Shown here: positions 48,201 to 58,783 of the stretch, one piece after another
How the letters are laid out: every line of letters begins with the position of its first letter
Numbering within the stretch: the stretch's first letter is position 1
DNA from: Triplophysa rosa
Taxonomy: Eukaryota > Chordata > Actinopteri > Cypriniformes > Nemacheilidae
Assembly (NCBI RefSeq): GCF_024868665.1
Contig: NC_079898.1
Coordinates: forward strand, 22,273,745-22,337,744
Length of the DNA: 64,000 bases
Direction: 5' to 3'
Made by a program: the position numbers and the translations under genes
Notes under the pieces: model-generated
Told to the model about the DNA's origin: nothing
What the model saw: only the letters and a program-made list of their open reading frames with translations
Databases searched by the model: none

Positions 48201-51200
48201 CCGCAGTAACAAACATAACCATGTTATTATTTGGATTTAAAAGATTTTAAAAGAAATACAAATATTTAGGATATGCTTTCAATTGCTTTCAGACTCATTC
48301 AAGAAGTTCAAAGCTACGTTGAGCAGCTTGGTGATAGTTGTGCTGCGAACACAGCCATTAACAGGTGAACCACAATCATTTCTGTTTCATTTTTAGATAA
48401 AATGAGTAAGATTTCTTTTAAATGTTATATACAATGTCATATACACTTGTTACATTTTTGCCTTTTGTTTCAGTGATAACAGAGACGATCAGTTTCCTCG
48501 CATGTGCGTCCTGGATTTCTTGTGCCGTCTGAATCCGTCCAATCAGCTTCACCAGCGTGTGATGCAAGAGCTTGTTCAGAGACTACTAAAAAAGGTTTGT
48601 TTAATTGTTCAAAACGCCTTTTACGGGAAATCGGGTGGTCAGTGAGTGTTTCGTTAGAAGAGGGTGTGTGTATGTGTGTTAAATTCTTTTTGAATTGGCT
48701 TCTCATGGTTATTGCATGTGTTTTTGATTAAAGCTCCATCCTGTTTCTTATTTTCTCCTCACAGGATGCCGAGATTTCAAAATCCAAAGTACGTTACTAT
48801 AGCAACTCCATCCAGCACAGAGTGAAGAACCGCGTGTGGCAGACGCTGCTGCTGTTACTGCCCAAACTAAGAGCGGTTAGATCTCTCCACACGCTCATGC
48901 ATAATAATCCTCTTCTAATTTACATTAGAGTAAATACTGTAAAGCTTTTTGAAAAAGCTTTTTTTCACTTAGCTAACTAGCTAAAAATATCTAACTACAT
49001 TTAAAGCATTTTGAGGGCAGCAATATTTTTTTATATATTATATAAAGTGTTTAACATAATTTAAATATATATTTTATTTAATATCAGAAAATGTGGTTTT
49101 ATTTTCTTGCTATATTATTCAAACAGCTTGACAAATTTAACCGCATCTGTAATTTTTCCCTCTCTATCGCCATCTTTCTTTGAATCATAAAATTGCAGGT
49201 TACTTTGCATACTTCTTGTCACATGAGATGAAGTGAAAATGACATCAAACTGCTATCACAAAATCATACCTGACAACTTAAATTAATTGTTTTTAAACAT
49301 ATAAACGTATATAAACTGTGAATTGGGGTTAGGCAAGGAGAGAGTTTTTAACACAGTTTTTATGTACTTGTACTAAATTATTTGACACTAAATGATTTTT
49401 GTTCATTTTTAACCACAAAAAGTTACAAATTGCTTTTACATGTAAATGTTTGTTAAAGGGATAGTTCACCCAAAAATGAAAATTCTGTCTTGAATTACTC
49501 ACTCTCTAGTTGTTTCAAACCTGTATACAGTACATTTCTTTGTTTGGTTGAACACAGAAAAATATATTTGGACGAATGCTTGTAACCAAACAGCTCTTGG
49601 CCACCACTGACTACATTCCTACATTCTTCAAAATATCTTCTTTTGTGTTCAACAGAACAAAAAAACATTAAGTAATTTTTCCTTTTATGGTAGTCAGTGG
49701 TGGCCAAGAACTGTTTGGTTACAAGCATTCGTCCAAATATCTCTATCTGTGTTCATCAGAACAAAGAAATGTATAAAAATTTGGAACAACTCAAAGGTGA
49801 GTAAATGATGATAGAATTTTTGTTTTTGTGTGAACTGTCCCTTTAAGTACAACTAATAAAACTAGAGAATGTCATACTTTATATTATTTAGTTTCTAACA
49901 AACTATTTTATTTAATTTCTTAAATTATTTTGTTGTTTCCCAACACCGGTTTGTGTTTAACACAACAATATAGAATTTCATAATTTGGCAAAATTGTATG
50001 TTGCTTTTTCTGTTACAGGAGTTTGTGTCAGAGTTTGTGTTGAGTCATGTGTGTGAGGCCGGGTTCTTCAGTAACCAAGCGTCAGTCAAGTACCTGATCG
50101 AGTGGACCCTGATCCTAATCCTCCATCAGTACCCGTCTCACATCCACAGCCTGTGGGACTGCTTCTGTCTAGTGAGTCTAAACTCATGATTTATTACAGG
50201 TTGCCCCGCCCCAGACTCATGCCATTGGCTGAGCCTGAAACCAACACGTCAAGACAGTAAAGTGATGTTTTAAAATGCCACAGAGTTTACACTTAATTCA
50301 CACTAAGCCAAGATCGAAGAAAACATTTGAAACATTGTGACGTTTACGTTTTGGTTTTGCAGGATCACGAGAAGACGAAAACAAGTATCTGCGCATTTCT
50401 GTCTGTCCTCGTGCATTTGAACATCCTCCTCCCAAAACTGGACGAGAAGGTAACAAATGACATTTTTATACTACCTCTTTACTTTCTGTCATAAGCGAAT
50501 TTGTGCTTGAGAACTGTTTTTGTGGTTTCTTCTCTCAGCAGGTGCATTGGCGGAGAGCCATGGAGGTGATCCTGCAGTGGTGCTTCAGCCATAACTTCAG
50601 CGTCCGTCTGTACGCCCTTCTCGCCCTCAAGAGGGTTTGGGAGCTGAAAGACGCTAATGTCCTCAGTGAGGAGAATCTGGGTGGTCTGAGCACGGTGGTC
50701 CAGGCCTGTTTGAACCAGGCTGAGGCCATGCAAAACACAGGGTGAGTGAAATCATTTGTTCTTTTTCTGCAGAAATTGTGAGCTCAAACTTGCCGCCAAG
50801 ATAAAAGGGTGATGAGAGGATTGCTTGGTGGCTGCTCATCATAGATGATTCTGGGCTGTCTTTTCCACAGCAATGCAATGAAAAACTGGACTAGAATCCA
50901 GGAGCATTTCTTTTTTGGTGTTTTCCATCCAATCAGGGATTACAGTGTGGAGGTAAGAACTTTCCCCACAGCACACACTTTGCCCAAAGGGCATCGTCTG
51001 ATCCGTTCTGTGATGTTGTAATGTTGCTGAATAACGCTCCCTGTTCCCCCAGACAATATTCGAGACCTTTCCTCGCCTCTCAGAGCTGGCAGAAGATGAA
51101 TGGCTTCCGGTGTGGAAATTTGAGAGCTTTGGTAACTTTCCCTCGTGTGCGTCGCTGCCTTTGAAGAACCCTGTGATGGATCTGAGCGAACACCAGCCTG

Positions 51201-54200
51201 GAGACTGGATCCAACAGGATAAAGGTAACGGCCACCAGAGGGCAAGAGTAAACACCATTATGCCAGTGATTCTCAACAGGGGGTCCGTGTATTTTTGGTG
51301 CAAAACAGCTGAGCGCATGTGAGAGTGGAATGTGTAGTTGTAGAGGTGGCCACACATGAGTATCAGTAAATTTGAAGACAAAATTTGAAGTTGCAAACTT
51401 CTCTCCCGCAAACACAACACAACAGTTACGCCTTCTTGAATCCTTCAGTGCAAGCGCACAAATCCTAAAGTACTCGTGCACTCGCATGTTTTGCTACATT
51501 ATGGTGCAAAACACATTCACACACCTGCATCCAAAAGACGTGCGTTCACTGACGAGTTTTGCACATCCGCAAATCAGTATGTGAATCCATACAATGAGAG
51601 TTGAATGCTTGTAAAATATTTTCTCACAAATTAAAGGTTTCATTCTTGGACATCTTTGTAACACAAACACAAGAACATAACTACAACTGCTTGAATCTGC
51701 TGCTGCGAGTCTCTAACACAAGTTCGTCTCTCATTTTGCACCACATATCTGTGTGATATATGGAGCTAAAGTGATTTGTGCATGATTTGCAGAGGCCAAA
51801 CGAGCTCATTTTGGCACCCAGCAGGGGGCGCCCTAACACCCAAGTGAAAAAGTCCGCGAGAATCATGCTGAGCTGCTTTTTTTCTGAAATCACTAATTGT
51901 AATAGAATACATTGGTTCAGTTTAAATAAGTATGCTGACTAATCATTTAAAATGAGACAAAATGAGCATTTTGAAACAACTAAAAACCAGGATATATTAT
52001 TTGTCCATTATTATATTGAATAAACACTTTTCCAGTTTTGAGTTTTTGTGAGCAGAGGGGGCCTTTGAATCAAAAAGGTTGAGAACCCCTGCGTTATTAG
52101 GACAGTGAGGATTTCTGAATAGATAATAAAGATGTTTATATTAGACTGACTATCTTAGGTAGTCAATTATATCATATCATTTTTTATTTTTTATTAGAGG
52201 TTGAAATATGCATTTGTCAAATGCTTTTATCCAAAGTGACACACGGTGCATTCATTCATATAATTTCCAGTAGATATTCCAAAATTTTGGTCAGATTTAG
52301 AAACTATTTGGACGCTGTCTGGTTATCACATTGAAATGAAAATCCAGACATAATGACTACACCTGTGCAAGCTTTTGAGGAAGTGACTTCTACTAATAGT
52401 TATTAATAGTACTAATTTATTAGCAAATGCTATTTACTGAATTTTGTGTGCATATGTAGATTAAAGAATAAAAATATATCTTAAGAATGAAGACTTTATT
52501 ACTATATCTGTGTTAGATATCAGTATTAGAAAACTATACTGTGTTACAGCAATAACGCACTATAGTCTTTTTCTCTGTATCCTAGTTGATGTAGTTTGTA
52601 TCTGACAGGTGAGATGGAGCCGGAGGAGCGCTGGGCAGAAGTTCAGAAGAAAATCACTCCATGGAAGTTGAGTGTTCAGGAGCAGGAGCCTGAGCTCATG
52701 GCCCAGCAGAGGGCAGCACGCCTGGGCAAACTCACCAGCGCCCTCCTGGTGGTCGCATCTCTCATCGACAAGCCAACCAATTTGGGCGGTAAGACAGATG
52801 AACTGATAAAACTTTCATTTATGGTCAAATTATGTTTCATGTTGGAAATAATTACTGTAGTTTGTGTTTTGGGGGAATTAATAACCAAAATCATAAACAT
52901 GTCGAATTGCTACCAAGAATCACTTTATGAGGGCTGTCAAACGATTAATCGCGATTAATCGCATCCAGAATAAAAGTTTGTGTTTACATAATATATGTCT
53001 ATGTACTGTGCATATTAATTTTGTATTTATAAATACACATGAATACATATTTAGGAAATATTTACATGAATTTATTTATATTTACTAATAATTGAAATTA
53101 TATATGTTTATTAATTTTTAGATTTTCCTTAAATATATGCATGTATGTGTATGTGTTAATAACTACAAAATTATTATGCACAGAACACAGATATATATTA
53201 TGTAAACATAAACTTTTATTCTGGATGCGATTAATCGCGATTAATCGTTTGACAGCCCATTAATGACTTTTCGAATTTTAGTTCAAGGCGGGGTGTCCGA
53301 TTTCTCTTAGCCGTTGTTGATGTTCAAATCACCAAAACAAACACCCCCCTACCCCCATCTTTCGCTTTCGTCAGCGCTCGGCTCGGCTAATGTCCGTCCT
53401 GTGCACTGTGCACCTTACTGCTGATTGGCTACAAGGTTGTTTTGGTACTCGGCCCGACTCAGTTGTCTAAAGCGTGATTCGGAAATCGGTTACCCCGCCT
53501 TTAAATATGCAAATGTTATAATATTCTAATCGTTTAAAAAACGTACTTCTAGTTCATTTACAGGAAGGAATTTTGTACTCTGCCTGTGCTTGTGTTTTTT
53601 GTTGGTTTATGTGTGTTGCAGACAGAAGTCTTTGGCCACTGCGCCACTGTTTTTTTTCAACCTCTCACATCACGTCAAGTTCAAAATAGTCCAAGCACAG
53701 CATATCTATGTCAGAGTACCACAACAATGAAACTGTGAATCTGGAGGAACATTTTGAGTCTTTACTGTTGATTTCTTTATTATCAACAGTGTACTACTGT
53801 GTATCTGTTCTGTTTAATTTCATCTAGTGTGTAAAAGCTTTGTTCACTGCTTTAAATGACGTTCTAATGCCTTGCGACGTTTTGTTGCTAAGTTTTGCCT
53901 GCGTGTTAAATGTCTCTGTTGTGTGTGCCATAATGAAATTCAGAGGAACCCATCAACGTCACTTCTGCATCACCCAACAAAGCTCATCATAAAAGGCGTT
54001 ATCTCATTCGAACATTTAATACAGCGGGTTATTGTTGGTTTGATAGGCGTGTGGTTTTCATATCCCTTTTATCTAGTTGGTGTGTTTCATTAAACTGAGT
54101 GTCAACATTTGTTCATAGACTGATAAAGGAAACCACATATGGCTGAAACAGTCGTCTTGTGAATTTACTCTGATAAATGAGAGGATTTACGAACATAAGC

Positions 54201-57200
54201 AGAGAAACAAGTCATGCTCAGTGTTTGATCTTTTGATAATTATGTTCACTACACAAGACCGGTCGAGTTCATTAGAGTGTTTCTGTATTGTTCTTTATCT
54301 TTTTTGTAGTTGTGCAATAATACAGTAGTTGTTGTGATTGTGTGTTTGTTTCAGGTCTGTGTAGGACATGTGAGATCTTTGGAGCTAAAGCTCTGGTTCT
54401 GGACAGTCTGAGACACGTGAATGACAAACAATTCCAGGCGCTCAGTGTGTCCTCAGAGTTGTGGCTGCCATTGCTGGAGGTGTGTGTGTTTTTAAAGTAT
54501 AGTTGATGCCTGGATATAGATTGTTTGTCTGGTTATTGAATTGTATTATGTTTATAATATTTCTGCCTTTCTGTCCTACAGAAACAATGAATGTATGATA
54601 CTTTATTATTTTACTGTGCCTTTGTTACACAAACATGTGACATGCTTTGATTATAGTAATACATCTGAATGCTGAATAATAGTTTTTTTAAACACCATTG
54701 GTGAATGGTTTGTTAGGATAAGACAATATTTGTCCAAAATACAACTATTTAAAACTCTGGAATCTGAGGGTGCAAAATATTGAGAAAATCGCCTTTAAAG
54801 TTGTCCATCAGAGGCGCTGTAGCAGGCCGTTGCTAAGAAGAAACTGGTTTGTTTTAACGCTCTATGAAGTTTGTAGGCGTAATTCCGGTCATTTTTGTTC
54901 GTGACTTTGCTGCATCCACTCACAAAAATAAAGTTTTGATATATTTACTGTAGGAAATTTACAAAATGGCTTCATGGAACATGATATTTACTTAATATCC
55001 TAATGATTTTGGGCATAAAAGACCCATACAATGTATTGTTGGTAGTTGCTACACTTAAGTATAGTAAGGACACTTTGAAATAAAGTGTAACCAAATGTAT
55101 TTTTGCTTAAAGAGAATTTATGACAAACTACATTCTATAGCACTTACAATGTTGCATTATTGCAAAGTAGAGACATCAGAAAAAAAATAAAGGAAAGGAA
55201 ATGAAATAAAGATAAAACATGATATTAGGATACATTGCATTATTGCAAAGCTTAACAGTAGAGAGACATCAGTAAAAAATAGAAAAAAAAGGAAAATAAA
55301 TTATGATGAAAAATTATATTAAAGGGGTCATGTGACACGGCTGAAACGAATATAATCGTTTGTTTTAGATGTAATGCAATGTGTATACACGATTTAAAGT
55401 TCAAAACCGCTGTATTTCCCACCGTGCATGTTTGTATCTCCTCTTTGCCCCGCCTCTCTGAAACGCGCAGATTTTTTTACAAAGCTCATCGCTCTGAAAA
55501 GCGAGGTGTGCTATGATTGGCCAGTTAACCAGTGCGTAGTGATTGGTCGAATACTGCAAGCGTGTGACAGAAATTTAACGTTTCTTACCATATTTGGAAC
55601 ATCAGGTTCCAGAGCAATTGTACTGACAGGTACGCCCACCTTACTTGCGTATACATTTGGGCGGTCTTAGTCAAATCATACCACGAACTGACGTGGATTT
55701 GTGGGGGTGTGGTTACACGAGGCGTTTCAGGCAGGTCTGGGTGAGCATTCGCTTTTAGATAGAATGCATCTTTTGTTTCCGAAACATTAATTTTTGCAAT
55801 ATAACGTGTCTAATACATGCATGGGCAACTTATAACACACCAAAGACACAGAAAAACACGTATTCGCGCCATATGACCCCTTTAAGATACAATCAATGAT
55901 GTTGTGTCTGGGCTTGTTCTGACGGATAGATCACATTTCTATTTTGTGCCACTAGTAGTGCAAAAATGACACTTCATCCTTAAATCAATAGCCATATTTT
56001 TATCTTTCCACAGTTTGGGCCGAGCCGGCCTGAATAACAAATACCACTACATGAAGACAAATGTACATGTAAATGCATTTTGTCAGTCAATTCTACACAA
56101 CACTACAAAACTGTAGACCTGTTGTGTGTGTGTGGAATCTGTCAAGATTGCTCAGTAATCTAACATTATTTACCAAAATTTTCCAGGTGAAGCCTGCCGA
56201 GTTATCAGACTTCCTGCAGCTGAAGAAGAGCGAGGGATACTGGGTAATAGGTGTGGAGCAGACATCCAACAGCCAGAATTTACAAGATTACACGTTTCCT
56301 GAGAGAAGCCTTTTGCTACTTGGGTAAATACACATACGCATCTAAATTCATTCTGTGTTCATCGGGCCCCAAAACATGTTCCGGCCCACCTCGGATAAAC
56401 TCTAAATAGATGAATTTCAATCATATTTTATATTACTTTTAACCAGCTGCACCCAAGGTCATTTTTATCTAAAGTGCATTAAATGCTTAAAGGGGCAGTT
56501 CACCCAAAAATGATTGATCATTTACTCACGCTCAAGTTATTCTAAAACCGTATTAAAATCTTTGTTCTGTTGAAAACAAAAGAAGGTATTTTGAACAGTT
56601 AACAGCAAACTAAACAGTTCTGGGGCAGTAGTAGTAGTACTAGTACTAGTAGTAGTAAGTCTATGGTGCCCCAAATTTGGTTACAAACATTCTTCCAAAT
56701 ATCTTTGTTCAGCAGAACAACAAATTTTACACAGGATTGGAACAACTTGAGGTTGAGTAAATGATGATTTTCATTTTTGCGTCAACTATCCCTTTAACTT
56801 TTTATTTGTATGCGCATTCACTGGGAATGAAACCCATTACTTTCCTAACTGTTGTTCTGCAGGAAATCAGATGAAAGGCTCAAATGAGCCACTGTACTTA
56901 AACTCAAACAAGCAAATAATTGATCTTTGATTCGATTGACTCGTAAGAAGAGCAGAGTTGTCATCATGAAAAGGGTGATGGTATAAAAATAGCGTCTTAT
57001 TGTTGTGCTTAGGGTGCAGTTTAATGTTATCGGGCTAATTGATGCTTCACTCCCTGTGAGATTTCCTCACCCCTGGATGCAGCTGGAGAGAGAGATGCTT
57101 GCCCTGACATGCCAGGCACACATCAGCAAAACCAGCCGTACACACAATACACGCATTCAGAAAACATCTACCCTCCTTCCGTCTGACATCTAATGTACGG

Positions 57201-58031
57201 TACTGAAGTGGTTTTTACAGCGAAAATCTACTGGTCTTCTACGTCATTTAGACAAAATCTTTTATGTTTGAGAACAGTAAACCAAATGTTGACACTCTTT
57301 ACTAATAGAGAATAAATGTGTCGAGTATTATAACCCATATTTCTATTTAAAAATATTTTGGTAGGTCTCAACATAGACCTGCCTGGAAAAAAGCTTGACA
57401 TAATCTCATATTAGCAGTACTGTCATATCACGTACTGCTGTTATGTTGTCATCCTGTCAGGTTAATAAAAGGTAATAGTGATGAGAAGGCTAAATAACCA
57501 CAACCTTCGCTGCAACAATACAATAATCAAAATGAGTGTGTGTTCCAAAAAATGTGTGTGTGTGATTGGTCTTAATGCATCATTTGTCTGAGCATAAAGA
57601 CACCTGTTGTTTTCTGCACAGCAGGTGTCTGAATCACTGCATTGTTATTGCCTGATTATCTTACTGATGTGAAGCCTCCAAGCAGCGGTTTGTGTCAGAT
57701 GTGCCATTTAAAAGCTTTGTTTACCCTTGGGTACTTACAGAGGATTCAGACGTTGACCTCATCAAGGATATTGGCTCTTTCTGTCTCTGTATACTATCCT
57801 AGAAGGACAAGAGACGTTTTCCCTGATGTTTTTGCATAACTATGAACTATTTGTTTGTCTCTGGACAGTAATGAAAGGGAAGGCATCCCTGCAAACCTGC
57901 TGCAGCTGGTAGATGTGTGTGTGGAAATTCCTCAGCAAGGTATCACTCGTTCCCTCAATGTGCACGTGAGCGCCGCCCTGCTGGTGTGGGAATATACCCG
58001 GCAGCATTTAGGACCAAGCACTGGATCGTAA
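36211..58031 (+). CDS. tarbp1: TARBP1, SpoU-family tRNA 2'-O-methyltransferase (29 coding exons)
   Basis: Coding exons: 36211-37099, 37207-37304, 43025-43094, 43188-43333, 43493-43545, 43629-43726, 43972-44107, 44237-44333, 45121-45210, 45313-45478, 45578-45832, 45903-46000, 46106-46264, 46352-46566, 47325-47538, 47710-47898, 47995-48194, 48293-48364, 48474-48594, 48765-48875, 50019-50171, 50363-50449, 50539-50741, 50871-50952, 51053-51224, 52609-52788, 54355-54479, 56187-56323, 57869-58031. They join to 4779 nt (1592 aa; human about 1620). Most of the chain is helical-repeat scaffold. The C-terminal ~160 residues form the SpoU/TrmH trefoil-knot domain: motif 1 NLGGLCRTCE (N1449, R1455), motif 2 LLLLGNEREGIP (G1539-P1546) and motif 3 [15 protein letters not shown] (S1567, N1569). 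Yeast homologue Trm3 makes Gm18 in tRNA; the same reaction is inferred here. Key motif residues are intact. Confidence 0.95.
38690..39290. repeat. CA/ACACGC and (ATCC)n simple repeats, with a GGGGAC-type dispersed block
   Basis: ACAC-rich runs lie at ~38694-38750 and ~39055-39118, and a long ATCC array at ~39158-39290. Between them, 38755-38985 carries a block starting CCCCGTGGGGACAGTCC and ending with GTCCCCACC that looks like a common dispersed repeat. It lies in the 5.7-kb tarbp1 intron 37305-43024. Confidence 0.8.
39461..41010. mobile_element. Tc1-like transposon, full length but with a degenerate transposase
   Basis: Ends CAGTGAGGGAAATAAGC and its inverted copy are flanked by TA (39459-39460 and 41011-41012). 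The terminal inverted repeats extend over ~200 bp. Total length of 1550 bp is normal for Tc1 elements. The interior has transposase-like sequence on the plus strand, but it is interrupted: a stop follows six codons after the likely start at ~39826, and later segments shift frame. It is non-autonomous. Confidence 0.88.
41243..41823. mobile_element. Palindrome-ended element with iterated TCAC(A/G)TCCATAACG motifs
   Basis: GGGCAATTCC and GGAATTGCCC are inverted ends 581 bp apart, with TAAT on both outer sides. The motif GTCAC(A/G)TCCATAACG occurs four times inside (about 41429, 41619, 41775 and 41797), one near the right end. No open frame is present. I do not recognise the family. Confidence 0.6.
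42980..43015. repeat. (TA)n simple repeat before tarbp1 exon 3
   Basis: A TA/TAAA run ends close to the TTTAG acceptor of the exon at 43025. It forms part of a T/A-rich splice-site region. Confidence 0.7.
44334..45120. other. tarbp1 intron, no certain feature
   Basis: The intron may hold an old repeat around 44820-45010 (ACTCCGCCTACTCGCAG followed by AT-rich blocks), but its ends are not clear. No gene is seen. Confidence 0.4.
46720..46850. repeat. Dispersed repeat, copy 2, inverted (tarbp1 intron)
   Basis: On the minus strand it reads CACTGGGTTTTACGAATATC and ends in the GAAACCTTGTGTC-side block, matching the copies at 16.8 and 62.1 kb. It lies in intron 46567-47324, which has no other feature. 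Confidence 0.55.
49140..49205. repeat. Short dispersed repeat, second copy
   Basis: CCTCTCTATCGCCATCTTTC and CATAAAATTGCAGGTTA match the block near 9.2 kb. It lies in tarbp1 intron 48876-50018. Confidence 0.55.
49453..49846. mobile_element. TTAA-flanked palindromic MITE (family A, copy 2), tarbp1 intron
   Basis: It has the same ends as the 80-517 copy (AAAGGGATAGTTCACCCAAAA and inverted right end) between TTAA sites at 49453-49456 and 49843-49846. It lies in the 1.14-kb tarbp1 intron 48876-50018. Confidence 0.8.
51264..52091. mobile_element. Longer hAT-like element related to the CAGTGGTTCTC family
   Basis: It begins CAGTGATTCTCAAC and ends GTTGAGAACCCCTG, with GGGGGCGCC near the middle. 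The 828-bp interior is unlike the short copies and has no long frame. Flanking duplication is not clear. It fills most of the tarbp1 intron 51225-52608. Confidence 0.55.
52931..53258. mobile_element. Palindromic hAT-like MITE, GGGCTGTCAAACGATTAATC ends
   Basis: Left GGGCTGTCAAACGATTAATC and right GATTAATCGTTTGACAGCCC are perfect inverted repeats, extended by TTATTCTGGATGCG-type arms. Flanks CTTTATGA and ATTAATGA resemble a decayed 8-bp duplication. It lies in tarbp1 intron 52789-54354. Confidence 0.75.
53282..53504. mobile_element. Small TTAA-type palindrome, AGGCGGGGT ends
   Basis: AGGCGGGGTGTCCGATTTC on the left faces GAAATCGGTTACCCCGCCT on the right, followed by TTAA (53501-53504); the left site reads TTCA. 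It is a probable non-autonomous copy adjoining the MITE at 52931-53258. Confidence 0.55.
55319..55885. mobile_element. TTAA-flanked MITE (family B, copy 2), tarbp1 intron
   Basis: It matches 22962-23530 closely, in the same orientation, with TTAA at 55319-55322 and 55882-55885. It lies in intron 54480-56186. Confidence 0.82.
56487..56797. mobile_element. TTAA-flanked palindromic MITE (family A, copy 3), tarbp1 intron
   Basis: Family A ends (AAAGGGGCAGTTCACCC and AACTATCCCTT) lie between TTAA duplications at 56487-56490 and 56794-56797. An (AGT)n run, with ctagtactagtagtagt, sits in the middle. Shorter end fragments of the family lie at 24435-24462 and 60290-60320, the latter just before the last GPCR exon. 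Confidence 0.78.
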
Positions 58032-58271
58032 ACCCGCCAGAAAGATGGACTGAACAGTTCTGTGTTTTAGCAGAAAGCATATGTCAGTATTTAAAAGATG
58101 TTACATTGTAAAGCCTGGTTCTTGTTTAAGGTTATTTTGCTTATTAACGCAGTTTTGTTTTTGAGGTGATTGTATCTCATCCTGTGTTTTGATTCTTTTT
58201 GACATTTTTAAACTATTTTAGATGAATGTGTATTTTCCCTTTTAAGTTTAAAAAATGTATACTTTTGGTAC

Positions 58272-58277
58272 AATAAA
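58272..58277 (+). terminator. tarbp1: Polyadenylation signal of tarbp1
   Basis: AATAAA lies 240 bp past the tarbp1 stop, near the end of an AT-rich, gene-free stretch. This implies a short 3'UTR (58032 to ~58295). Confidence 0.6.
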
Positions 58278-58559
58278 CAGTTTGAAAACAATCTCCCAAC
58301 GAGTCCTTCAAAGTGTTAAAGTCACATTCAAATGATATTTACATGCTATGTTTGTTTTCACAAGTTAATTATGGTCTAAAGCTTTTGAAGATGCAGTGTG
58401 ATGTATTTAATTACAATCTATCCTAAAGCCTTGCGAAACTAACCAACCCTCTTAATAGTGTTCATTCATCAAGTCATGTGTTTGAGTTTCCATGTTGTCA
58501 TCGCTGTGGATAACTGATGGCTGATGGGGGGACCCTGGAGACGCCAAACTGCGCAGCGC

Positions 58560-58783
58560 TCTCAGGTGTGCACATGGCATATAAGAAATTAAACAGGATC
58601 GCAGCTGGCTGCTTAAGTTTCGTTTAAATAAAATGAATTCGCCGTTTTCTTTTTAAAAGCTATATTCGCAGAAACGGTGTATTAATGTATATTTTTTCTT
58701 TTAGTGGCCAGAGGCGTGTGCCACACCTGGGATTGGGAGATCTAGTTTATCCATATCAGATTTATTTTTAATGACTGCTTTGA
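58560..58783 (+). promoter_or_regulatory. Probable 5' region of the GPCR gene
   Basis: This follows the end of tarbp1. It has a TATA-like CATATAAG near 58577-58584, then AT-rich leader sequence up to the ATG at 58784. The assignment is by position and motif only. An unseen upstream exon is possible. Confidence 0.3.

Noticed and set aside
50839..51487. 193-codon and shorter minus-strand frames around 51 kb
   Set aside because: They overlap tarbp1 exons on the other strand and run into a transposon; no protein family is recognisable.
55428..55670. 80-codon frame repeated at 23.1 and 55.4 kb as a gene family
   Set aside because: Both copies are inside nearly identical TTAA-flanked MITEs. The shared frame is explained by recent copying.
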